64,000 nt of DNA from Sipunculus nudus (Eukaryota > Annelida > Sipuncula > Golfingiida > Sipunculidae), in NCBI GenBank assembly GCA_026874595.1, contig CM049309.1, positions 74,448,426-74,512,425 of the forward strand, given 5' to 3'. Numbering within the stretch: the first letter of the stretch is position 1; each line of letters begins with the position of its first letter. The notes beneath the pieces were generated by a model. It made no database searches. It was not told the DNA's origin and saw nothing but the letters and a program-made list of their open reading frames with translations. The translations under genes and the position numbers were made by a program. Of the stretch, positions 1-13,200 are shown piece by piece.

Positions 1-1294
1 ATGCCAGTGAAGCTGTAGTATAGAGGTCTGTGTAGATGGGCCATATTATTCACAAAAGTTTTTTTTTTGTGTGATATTTCCTTTTTACGAAATTGAAACC
101 CTGTCAAACAGAAAGCTAACCACAGTATCAGGGTAATTTTGTCTGTCATGTTTGTCATTAGCTAGTTTGGAACCCCTCTATATATCAGTGTTGTAGTTTA
201 AAATTATCATCTTTATTAAAGTGAGTCAGATTTTATTTTTGCTATGTTTTACTTTGTGCCTGCCCTGTAGTAATTGTAAAATTCCTCCATTTGTCAGTGA
301 CAGTCACGATCTTTATAACAGTGTGTTAGATTTTATATTTGTTGTGTTTTACATTGTGCCTGCCCTGTAGTAATTGTAGAATTCCTCCATTTGTAAGTGA
401 CACATCACATCTTGATAACAGTGTATTAGATTTTATATTTGCTGTGTTTTACATCATGATTGCCCTGCAGTAAGTAGGAATAGGCCATATATATTGATGT
501 CAGGGCTCAACATTAAGAGTTGCCCATTTGCCCTGGGCAAGTAAAATATTTAGAAAATGTGGGTACTAGGTAGGGCAAACTAATGTAGCCTCTTACTTGC
601 CTGACTATGCAAGTGGGTTCAGTACAAACCTTGACCTCATATTTCAATAAAATTCCAAAAATGATTTTCCCATTCAAACATATTGTAATATGTCTTTACC
701 TAAATTACCAGTTTATTGTCTTATACACAATAAAACTGATAAACAATGATTTGGAGCACACTTTGCAACCTGGCCATAGTTATTGATTTTTGTTGGGTAA
801 GTCCAATTCATGTAGGGCCAGTGTCAGTTGTCACTAGATGACACTTGCTTGAAGATGCAATCTCTTTATAAAGTTAATGTCAACCCCTGGATGTTGTAGA
901 ATACTGGTACTAAACATTCTATACTTCTATATCAGACTTTCAGGGTATTTGTGGGTCCCAGTAAGTAATGAGATTACCTGTAGATATTTTTATCAAGGTT
1001 TGAAAGTCATTTAAATTTTAATTTTGTCCTTCATTTCCTTGAAAATTAAAGGAAGGTTGGTACTTGTACATTGCAATTGGAAATCACATTGTACAAACTA
1101 AACTCTACAGCCAAGAGGAAAACCATGTTTGTATGAATAATATACTGTTAAATATACACGTGGCGCACAGCTATCTGCCTTATAGTCAGTTTAGAATGCC
1201 TTGCTTTTATTATCACTCTTAGTCATACAGTTAACACTGTTTGCTAGATGAGAGCTGCATGTATTGGATGATGAATGACTTTTTATTCCTTCAG
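1..1294. other. Upstream intron or flank of the coiled-coil gene
   Basis: No coding exon is supported here. The segment is AT-rich and lies before the first recognisable exon at 1295, so it is probably an intron of the coiled-coil gene whose 5' part is outside the window. It contains the 100-bp tandem repeat listed separately. Confidence 0.5.
205..475. repeat. 100-bp tandem repeat, about 2.6 copies
   Basis: The phrase TGCCTGCCCTGTAGTAATTG and its surroundings recur at a spacing of exactly 100 bp (compare positions 251-260, 351-360 and 451-460). Copies have diverged by several substitutions and the last is degenerate. Confidence 0.75.
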
Positions 1295-4200
1295 CAAACA
1301 ATAGAAGATGATAAACAGGAGGCAGATGCACAAAAGGCATGTTACTGTATGATGTAGAGAAATAAATGTTTACCTGTAGATTAGCACTTGGAAATATAAG
1401 TGCTTATGTAGTTTCATTTTATTCATTTTGCAATTTGAGATGATGAAAAAGCTCTTACAGAAATTTGCTTATCTTTTAGTTTATTTTGCATAATTTATAT
1501 AGATGAATCATATTCTATTTTTTCAATGATTTTTATTTTGCATAAATGTAGAAGCTGGATACTAGTTCTTGTCAATAATTTTAAAATGTTACGATAGCTG
1601 GTGTTGTGTGATGATGATTTGAATGTGTTTGGTGATAATGGTGACTTTGTGATGTTGCTTTTGTATGAATGTGTAGTGTGACCGTAGAAAAAGTGGTGTT
1701 AGCTGATTTGTGTGATAGCTTTCAAATTCTATTGCTGTAAACACTTGTCATGATGTCACTGTATTCCATTGCTATTCCACTGTAAGTAAATGTCAAAATT
1801 AATTAAGCATTGAAATATTTATTTTTGTCAGTTGGCTATTAATATGTTTAAATGAATTGAAATTGGTGCTATATATATTCACAAGAATGGTTATTACTGG
1901 ATTTAAATGAAAAAAAAAAAATAAATGTTCTTTTCCTAAAATGACAAATCCTGTCAACAGGAACTATTTTCATATAAGTTTTGCCATGTCAACAAATGTC
2001 AACAGATGCTGATACATGTATTATCTCACATCAGTCTGGACCTTGCCTTGTATCATGTCAACACTAGCAACAGCCTACCACCCCAAACTTAGATTTTTGC
2101 TGAACTGAAGAGATGGGTCCAGCCCGTCAGTTTATTTCAGAAGCCTGAGTGTCATGTTGTCATGGCTATGTCAACACCTGCAACATTTTGTCTTGTCAAG
2201 AGCTGTTTCAGTTCTATACTGAAAACAGCTGTAATGCCTTGTCAAGAGGTGTTCAATTTCTGTCCTGCCAGTGGCTGTAATATCATATTGTCAAGGTAGT
2301 AACCTCTCTGGTTCCTCTCTGTCAGTTAAGTGTCTTTAGGTGCTCCTGTCAAGAGCTGCAGTACTTTCATGTCAAGGTGATTTAGCACTGTCATGTCAAC
2401 AGCTGTTAATTCAACAAATCATGTCTGCAGTTGTAATGTGAAGAATTGTCTTTCTGTCAACAAAGAGCTGTCATGCTTGACTATCAAAAATCACTCTGGA
2501 TCACCATGTCCACAGATTATTGCTTTTATGTAAAACTCTGCTTTAGTTCTGTCCTGTCATAATGTGCACCTGTAAAACTATACATTTATGCTCTAGTTAA
2601 ACTTTTACTTGTAACCAAGCTATACAATCCAGTTTTTGTCAAAACTTGATGTGCCATCTTGTAAAAAGAATTTGGAGTTCTGGACTTTTTTTGTACTTTT
2701 TTTTTCAGCCTTCACTCTTTATAGCTCTAATCCTGTCACACCAATAAGGATAGTGCCACTGTTGTAATACAAAAAAATGCTCTAGGGTTTTCATGCAGGG
2801 AGAACACTTGTGATTTCTGGGTCATTTGGAGTGTATTACTTGCTAGAACTGTAATGGACACATGGCACAGGGTCTTGGTCTTTTTGGCTATGACAATGTA
2901 TGACTATTGATTGAATGTTTCAGTATGAAAGGACAGTAAGGAAATAATGAATAGAGTATTTTGACATTAATGATGGTGCTGAATTAGTAATGACAAGTTG
3001 TATGGGTAAGTTAAATGTGTGTTTGTTCATCAAGTTAATGTGACTTGTAACTAAGGTTACCCGCATAACATACCTAACAAGAAATGATTGTTTGCCAGGC
3101 ACATGTGTTAATGCTAAACCATTGTTGTAATAGAACCAAGACCTGCTTTAACTGACAGTCTAACCTGTTGGCAGACAATTTATTATATTGTAATTGAACA
3201 ACATGGGCATAACCCGAGTGCTTTTGCTTTAGAGCAATGCTGGCTTTAACCTGATGTGCAGCATATGGCAAAGATGATCCAGCAATCCCTTCCCCCCCCC
3301 CCCCCCCCACCGTCTATCAATGAAGGACATGCTATGATTTACACCCTCCTATAAAAACCACACTTTAAATTACCTAAATTTAAATTACCCCATATAGTAT
3401 AATATAAATGGCCTTTTATACGCCCGTCATATGACGGGAGCATTATGGTATACCCACCATCCGTCCATCTGTCCTTTCATTAACTTTCCGGAGCTTTGAC
3501 GTATTTTCACAGACGTAAATTGAAGAGAATGATTTCACTGTATTCTTTGAAGGATTCCTTTTTTCAGAATGTTCAGGTGGATGAAAAAATTTTCCCAAAT
3601 GTTCTCAAGGTCAGAGGGCTGTTTTTCAGCCTAATTGATATATTTATGAAATATGAGGATAGGACAAAGTAATAGACTCAACTTTATATGCATTGCCTGT
3701 AAAGCTGGTAATATTTTCCCTCTGCTTTTTTTTTATATTTTTTAAATAATTTTTTCATTTGATAAAAATATAATCCCAGGGTATGGAAAATTGTTATGTC
3801 AGATATGAAGATTTTCCATTATTATGAAATAAATAATTAATTTTTATTAAGTCTGCACATTTATCCCGTGTTAAAAAAGTTGTTGAGTTAATTTAACAAG
3901 GGGCAGATAGAAGGTTTTAGAAAAGGGAGTGGATTTAACCCTCTGGATAAGGTTACAAGAGTGCCACAAATATTAGTAAATGTGGTGTTGCCTTTTGGTA
4001 TTATTTTAATGTGTTATTTTATATCCCAGATGTTTTTTAGCCAAAAAGATGGGGACAAATGGCTCCTGCCCCTCCCCCAAATCTGCCCCTGTTCACTTAT
4101 GTAAAAATAAATATTTTCCATGCAGTAAATTAACTAAATAAAAGTTAAACACTGTGATTCTGTAGGATAATTGTAATTTCTTTGCAAAAGCCCAGATACC

Positions 4201-7200
4201 AGCTTTATGAACCTACAAATGTTATCTGAATAAAATTAAAATCAATTGAGTGAGTTTAAGAAAATATGAGTACCTTGAATAAACAGTCCCTGAGACTTAA
4301 GGTGCCCACAGCCTTGGCATTGATATTGTATTAATAGTTTGTGGTTATTATGATGATTTCTACTGTTACAGAAGAAGCAAGAGGAAGATGAGGAGAAAAC
4401 TGAGATCAAGGTAGCTGAGATACATGATAATTACATATAATATTAGACAGGGACAGGTGGTAGTCCTGACACAATGTTTCCATTTCTTCAGGTGTTCTGT
4501 ATCATAAACCCAAACCCTGTGACTTGACTACAAGTCATCCTTTGCCCGTGCCATGCTAATTAATTAATTGCTTGCTCTTTTAATGATTCTACTTAAATTT
4601 TGTTTGTAAGATGCATTTTTATGTTTTAAAATGTATCTTTTTCTGACATTTAAAGTAACCTGTGCTGTTTATTTTTCATTAACCAAGATTTCTAACTATT
4701 ACTAACTTTTTATGTGTATCTTTGTTCATTTAATTCAACGTAATGTGTATATTCTTTCAATAATTTAGTATAAAGATTGGCATTACAATTTGACTGCCTA
4801 ATCATGATTTTACAAGTAAAAAAAAGGTAATGTGACCACAGTTTTTGGAAATATTCAAAACTGATTTTATCATTGTGCAGTCTTGATACAGTATTATATT
4901 TGTTTGCACTGAATTAGGATATGTGTACGTATCAGAGAAAAAGAATCTAAAATATTCCTAAGGTGCCCCCATCAGGGCCTTGAGTAATTGAATCCTGAGA
5001 TCACTAAATAACATTGATTTAATTAATCTACATATCACACACCATGCATATTTGCCCGTGTCATATATTCCTGTGCACAGAATGAAGCAACCATATGCAA
5101 GTAAATTAAAATTGCTGCTTTTTCCATGCTTTTCTGTGTTTGTGTGCAATAATAACAGAATGTTAACATTTACAGAGTTTGCTCATATAGGGCATTTGCT
5201 AATAAGCTGGAAAGAGAAAGATTAACTCTTTGCTTTGTTTTGGTTGAATAGTTATGTAAGTTACATGCAAATATTTGCATATGCAAATGATATGTGAATT
5301 AACTAACTATAACTCTCCATACAGATGAAACCAGTAAAGATGAATAAGAAAATTTTGTTGCGGTATGTGGAGCTTGAGAAGGAAACCAGGAAATATGAAA
5401 ATAAGAACATCTTAAAGGCAGTGACCCTGAAGAAGGAACAGCTGGAAAACCTGGAACAGCTGGTCAAACAGATGGACACTCGCCACAAGGAGCTTCGTCA
5501 GCAGACGTGAGTCTACAGATGTGAAGCTTACTTTTCCAACAAGATTAAAAATTAATAACAAAATATTATACCTTCAGTCCTGTATTGTTTAATGACCATT
5601 TATTCCTTAATTTTACAAAAGCTTCCCCTTTTAAAATGTTGAAAAGGTGTTAAATGCATATATTTGATGTATGATTTAAGTAAAAGAGTTAAAATTTGTG
5701 GCTGAATGCTGTAATGTCATCTTCATCTTCTTTCAGTTGACATTCACCTTTAAAAGTTTTAAAAGTTTCAAGTCTCCAGAGATATGAGATATATTATAAT
5801 TATATTGTAATTGATGGTGTTGGCACTCAAAGTTTTAACACAACTCCTCTGTGGCCATGCTTCAGAAATGCCCATTTTTGGTCTTGAAATGATGGAAATG
5901 ATGCCAAGTATTTCCTAGGGGGTCATTTTCCATATTGTCCTCTGAACACTGAGGAATTTGACATTATTTTCTGAAGGGTCTATCACAGCACTATATACCA
6001 GGAACTACACCAGTGAACTTGGCTTATGTCAACACTGCCCTTGGAAAACCAGTCCTGCTCAAACCCAGTTGTAGTTTTGTGGTCCTGACCCAGTTTAAGA
6101 ATGGGTTTATGCTAGTTTTTATCAAATTTATTTTCATTTATAGGGCTAAAGAGAAGGCTGATGTAGACAATATGCAGCAGGGTTCTGTCAAGAATTTCTT
6201 CAAGAACCAGCAGGATTATGATGCACAGCTCTCCAAGGAACAGGTATGTAAATGAAAGAGAGAGAGAGAGAGATGAACATTTTCTGGCACCAGGTAGTTC
6301 TTTGAGTTTGTACATATAAATATTGTTTAAGATCTTTAACAGTAGGTTATTGACATATATGGTCTTATAGTTAATATGTTATATAAGGCATTTATCCAGA
6401 CTGGCACTGCAATATGTTTTAAAATGACTTTTATCGCTTAGCCATTTGATATAAAAAAAATCCCTTTCCTCTATTAACCCTTTCAATGATCATAGAAAGA
6501 AATCAGTACTCTGTCAGTCAAGGGAATAAGTGGACTCAGAATTTAATTCGCACATGTAACATGAAATGTTTGTAAATTAAACATAAAAATACAGACAGCA
6601 TCAGGTAATTTCAGGAACTGCTTCCACTAGAGGCCAGATATGTAAATCAGTTTTATATCATAAGTTGGATGAAAAAACTACCATTATTAGAGTATGTATG
6701 TTGGATCCTGTCCCTGGAGATTCCATTACGTGAGTAAAATTCCCAACTCAGGGTCATACATTGTTTGTAGCTGTATCATGTTACTGTGGTTAAAATTAAT
6801 CATTACCTAAATCAAATGGCTTACTGGAAATAATTCATAAAATTAATATCATAAATATAAGCATATAGAAAGACTTCTGATTGTTGACATACAGTATTGG
6901 TGTAATGTTATCAGGAGGAGTATCTTGATGCATTGAACCGAGAAGAAATTGCTAAGAAGGAGCTAGATGGAGTGACGAAGCAGAGAGCAGCAGTAAACCA
7001 GGAGCTTAAGGAGCTCCAGAAGGGAGCGGACAAACTGGCTGCCATATACAAAGAACAGGATGAACTGCTTGGTATGTACTCACAGACAAACTTGGGGTCA
7101 TATACAAAGAACAGGATGAACTGCTTGGTATGTACTCACAGACAAACTTGGGGTCATATACAAAGAACAGGATGAACTGCTTGGTATGTACTCACAGACA

Positions 7201-10200
7201 AACTTGGGGTCATATACAAAGAACAGGATGAACTGCTTGGTATGTACTCACAGACAAACTTGGGGTCATATACAAAGAACAGGATGAACTGCTTGGTATG
7301 TACTCACAGACAAACTTGGGGTCATATACAAAGAACAGGACGAACTGCTGTGTATGTACGCACAGACAAACTTGGGGTCATATACAAAGAACAGGATGAA
7401 CTGCTTGGTATGTACTCACAGACAAACTTGGGGTCATATACAAAGAACAGGATGAACTGCTTGGTATGTACTCACAGACAAACTTGGGGTCATATACAAA
7501 GAACAGGACGAACTGCTGGGTTTGTACTCACAGACAAACTTGGGGTCATATACAAAGAACAGGATGAACTGCTTGGTATGTACTCACAGACAAACTTGGG
7601 GTCATTTACTAAGAACAGGATGAACTGCTTGGTATGTACTCACAGACAAACTTGGGGTCATATACAAAGAACAGGACGAACTGCTGGGTATGTACTCACA
7701 GACAAACTTGGGGTCATATACAAAGAACAGGACGAACTGCTTGGTATGTACTCACAGACAAACTTGGGGTCATATACAAAGAACAGGATGAACTGCTTGG
7801 TATGTACTAACAGACAAACTTGGGGTCATATACAAAGAACAGGACGAACTGCTGGGTATGTACTCACAGACAAACTTGGGGTCATATACAAAGAACAGGA
7901 TGAACTGCTTGGTATGTACTCACAGACAAACTTGGGGTCATATACAAAGAACAGGATGAACTGCTTGGTATGTACTCACAGACAAACTTGGGGTCATATA
8001 CAAAGAACAGGACGAACTGCTGGGTATGTAATCACAGACAAACTTGGGGTCATATACAAAGAACAGGACGAACTGCTGGGTATGTACTCACAGACAAACT
8101 TGGGGTCATATACAAAGAACAGGACGAACTGCTTGGTATGTACTCACAGACAAACTTGGGGTCATATACAAAGAACAGGATGAACTGCTTGGTATGTACT
8201 AACAGACAAACTTGGGGTCATATACAAAGAACAGGACGAACTGCTTGGTATGTACTCACAGACAAACTTGGGGTCATATACAAAGAACAGGATGAACTGC
8301 TTGGTATGTACTAACAGACAAACTTGGGGTCATATACAAAGAACAGGACGAACTGCTTGGTATGTACTCACAGACAAACTTGGGGTCATATACAAAGAAC
8401 AGGATGAACTGCTTGGTATGTACTCACAGACAAACTTGGGGTCATATACAAAGAACAGGACGAACTGCTTGGTATGTACTCACAGACAAACTTGGGGTCA
8501 TATACGAAGAACAGGACGAACTGCTTGGTATGTACTCGCAGACAAACTTGGGGTCATATACAAAGAACAGGACGAACTGCTCGGTATGCACTCACAGACA
8601 AACTTGGGGTCATATACAAAGAACAGGACGAACTGCTTGGTATGCACTCACAGACAAACTTGGGGTCATATACAAAGAACAGGACGAACTGCTTGGTATG
8701 TACTCACAGACAAACTTGGGGTCATATACAAAGAACAGGACGAACTGCTTGGTATGTACTCACAGACAAACTTGGGGTCATATACAAAGAACAGGACGAA
8801 CTGCTTGGTATGTACTCACAGACAAACTTGGGGTCATATACAAAGAACAGGACGAACTGCTTGGTATGTACTCACAGACAAACTTGGGGTCATATACAAA
8901 GAACAGGACGAACTGCTTGGTATGTACTCACAGACAAACTTGGGGTCATATACAAAGAAAAGGACGAACTGCTTGGTATGTACTCACAGACAAACTTGGG
9001 GTCATATACAAAGAACAGGACAAACTGCTTGGTATGTACTCGCAGACAAACTGGGGGCCATATACAAAGAACAGGACAAACTGCTTGGTATGTACTCACA
9101 GACAAATTGGGGGTCATATAATAAAACCAGACGAACGACCTGTACCAAGTACTCAGAGACAAACATGGGGTCATATACATTGGCAGGATAAACTTCTCAT
9201 TCCAAATACTCAATGTGTATTGGGGGTCATATATAAAGTGCAGGACAAACTGCTAGTTAGGTACTCACAAACAAACTTGAGGTCATAAACAAGGAGTGAA
9301 TTGCTTGGTATGTACTCACAGACATTTGTGGGGGCCATATACAAGGAGCAGGATGAACTGCTTTGTTGATCATTATAAGCAATCACTTGTAATGGCCAGT
9401 ATAATAGTTGGCTAGAAGAGTTAGAGAACGAATTATGCTTTGATCCTAGAAGTAGAAATTTGAAAAGATTTGAAAGGACTTAACTGTATGCATTGAAACT
9501 AGAATGAGAAATAAGATAATAGTTGAAATAACTAAAAGTATGTATTGATGCATTAACACTTCTCTTTTAGCGTCCATCTTTAATGGTAAATATGGGAGTG
9601 AACTTGAGTACAAGCTTGAGACTGAGCTGGACATGTACCTGGACCGCAAGCAGAGGGTTGGGGTCGCCCGGTACAAGTGGCACAATGCGCGAGTCTTGCT
9701 GCACCATGCATGTAATCAGCTGGGATTTGCTGTCAAGAAGTGGGAAGAGGTTCCTAATATCCAGAAACAGTAAGTTTATTTTTCTATTTAGCTTTCCTGA
9801 AGGTAAGCTTAAGAGTTCATATGTACTTTTTACATAAGCCTGCACAGGTTTAGCATTTACTAGAAACATTTTCTGGTGCAAATACTGATATGGCTAAAGG
9901 TTGATTTATTTTTTTATCCACATGCCTGTGTAACACCGAATTCATTCAGACAGGCAAGGGAAAGAACTTATTGGAACTCGAAAAGGAGGTCACAGTAACC
10001 TCATTTCTGTGACCCATGGACCAAAATCTGACTATTCAACAGTGCCACATTGGCTTGCAAAACAGCATGATGGTGAATATAATTTTCTGTGATAGGTCTG
10101 GAAAGTGTTCTTTGGAAGCCTTAAAGAGGGTCACATTCACATCATTTTTATGGGCCATATGTTGACATCAGCTTTTCCTTGTTGAAACCAGTTGTTACTG

Positions 10201-13200
10201 TCCCACATGGCTTAAAATGGAGCTTGATGACATACAAAACTTGTTGTGTATATAAATTAACCTACCATGGTGCATAGTGGCTTTGTTTCACACGTTTTTG
10301 TTTTCACAATTCAGGGACTCCCAAGCTAGGTATAAGGTGGCTACAGAGGCCAGGAACAACCTGGTCGCTGCCAACAGTAACATTACAAGTGCCCAGCGTT
10401 ATCTTAACACCATCCAGTTCCCGTACTGCAAACAGGACGAGATGGCCACTCTCACCAAGGCCACCAGCAACATCTACACTGACATGCAGACTACCGAGCG
10501 ACATGCTCACGCTCTCAACTGTTACAGCGTCACCTACAAGAGAGCAGCAGCTCTACTGCAGTGGTTTGACCAGGTTGGTCAAAGCACTCATTAACTGTAC
10601 AATATGGTTCTTGGTCTTAATGCTTAGCTATTTACTTTTATTTATTTATTTAAATATTTATACAGGGTGGCCCATTAAGACAAGATTATCTGATCTGCTA
10701 CATATTATGTCCCTGTTAAAATTATGAAATATCAGGGGTTCACTTGACACCTTTAAATTATAAAATATCAGGGGTTCACTTGACACCTGAAATTTCTGAA
10801 ATATCAAGTGTTAACTTGACATCTGAAAATTATGAAATATCATGGGATCATTTAAGGCCATGTTACACCAGAGCTATCAGTTGTGTTGCAGAAATCAGAT
10901 GGTCATAGTTGCTTTTTGTCATTGTTGGGTAATAGAAGAAGATTTTGGTCAAATATTATGGTTGGTCTCACATGATATCATAGACTTAAGTGTAAGATTA
11001 TAGCAAAAACATTGTACCATCACAGTGACTTTCACTAATTTAAGAGAATTATAGGATCATACAAATTGACTTTCCATACAAAAACATTTACAGGCTGCAC
11101 AAATAGTTTGCCAGACCCTGTTATTTGTTATGCACATAGTAGCCAGTGAAGATGGTGCAGCACTGGAGTATTGTGGTCCCTCTGTTTAGAGACTACTGAG
11201 CAGAATAAAGAACATAATCAGTTGGTATGAAACAATGTTAAAATTATTAGGTATTCACTTACTGTTTCATGGTCACAGGTGATCAATAATACCATCACTA
11301 AAGATCTGGAGGATGCTACAAAGAAAGCTGACCAGAAGGGTAAAGAGCTGCGAGCTGAACGTCTGCGTCTTATCAAAGAAAAAATCAAGAATGAAATTGG
11401 TGAAGACATTGACATAGATGTGGATAACGGTGAGATTTTATTCTTCATGTATTTAGTTGATGATTGGCTTTTTGGGTTTTTAATGTGATAAGCTATGATT
11501 CCATGTGCACAAAATGCAGATCAGGCATGCATAATGCAGATAGAAATTGATATTTACTAAAATGAATAAATAACGTGAGATGCCATATGTATAGATCAGG
11601 CGTGCAGAATGCATATCCAGGAAAACAAATTGCTACACGAAGCAGATTTTGCTGTATAAGTGGAGATGTGTGACATCAATTACCATCCTTGGGTCAGTGA
11701 TCAGTTATCAAAATTAGGATTGAATACTGAGAGATACATCAGTATCTGTAATCATCATGATATTTTTTCCAAAAAAAATTGATATATTTCATGACAAGAC
11801 AGTTTGCATAATTTATCTGCAAAATAATAGACCGTGCCTCTATGCAGATATTGTTAAGCAATAATAGAAGTACTGTTTGTCCGTAAGCCTTATAGAAAGC
11901 TACAGAAAAAATGCACCTAGTTTACTTTGAAATGTCTTAAAATCATTGTTGCATTGTTTCCTTAGAATATTAAAAATAACATGTTTAGATTGCAGATATA
12001 ACTTATGCATACATTTTATTTTTTTAAAATAAATTCTAGTGAGAACAATTGATAATCATATTATTTTTAGAGGCATCAGCAGTCACATGAGATTCATCAA
12101 TCATATTGATACTGGTAAATCCTTAAACTCTGATGAAGACAGCAGTATCAGTGACGGTTATAGCAGATCTTTCAGAGAAGCAGTATTCCCATCTACCAAA
12201 TCTTCTGAACCATTTTTTTTGCCATAAAAATTTATAGCATTGCTAGATGTGAGGGTGCTGCCAACTCTGACCAGGTTTTTTTTAAAAAAATCCAGCAGGA
12301 AACATTGGCTGTAAAAATCCTTGACAATGGCTAATTTTTATCCACCTGGAAAATTTGGTAGATGACAGAATAGAAAAAAAAACCTGCTGATCTATTACCT
12401 GCCTTTCTTTCTTTTCATCATTTCTGATGGACAAAATCAGAAGTGACCAAAATGACTGAAGAAACCTGGTGATCTGCAGGAAAAAGTGTTAGGTGTGCAG
12501 GCACTCACCAGCCAGTGAGATTTTTCAGGCAGTTTAAAGAACATCTGCAAAAGAAGTCGGTTGATTGGAGCCTTGCTTGATGTATGATTGACTAAATATT
12601 TGGAGGGCAGAACATCTTGACTTCATATGTTTAGGCCCGTGAAGCTGTCCAGTTGGTGTTGGTCTAAGACTTCCACCCTGAGAGTACCTTAAGCATAAAT
12701 TAAGAAATTTTGATGAATTTTGACAATCAACGAAGATTGCCATCGATGACTGCTGTTTTGTTTTCTTGATTCTTCCTTGGGAGAGGGCAGAACGTGTTTA
12801 AACTGTACTTTCTTAAACCAGTCCTTATGATCTGTTAGATGCTGATGTAGGAGAAGAAGCAGGCATGGATGAGAAAGTCGCTGACCTTGCAGAGGCAGAC
12901 AAGGTTGATGATGATGACAAACAAGACAAGGATCAGGTCAGTCAAAGTTTCTCACTGAAATAGGGGAGTGCTGCCCTCTGGAGAGAAAATAGCAAACCAC
13001 ATGCATTTAGTCTTTAGTGAACTCTGGAGAGATGATTGTAAATTACTATATGTTTTGGTGTGCGGATATTTCAGTGCACTCAGTTTAGATTATTGCAAGG
13101 AATTCAAGACCAAATTATTTACCCCTCAACTTCTAATATATTAGCTAAAACTGAAGAATTTCCAAAACACTAATGACCTTTGACCTTTGGTGTGACCCAT

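Noticed and set aside
7242-9288. Long repetitive open frames (more than 300 codons) in all three forward frames
   Set aside because: They come from the stop-free 56-bp intronic minisatellite. Frame continuity of the flanking exons requires splicing from 7071 to 9571.
12039-12227. Extra exon between 11429 and 12839 of the coiled-coil gene
   Set aside because: An open stretch exists, but adding it breaks the phase that joins 11429 directly to 12839, and it shows no coiled-coil character.
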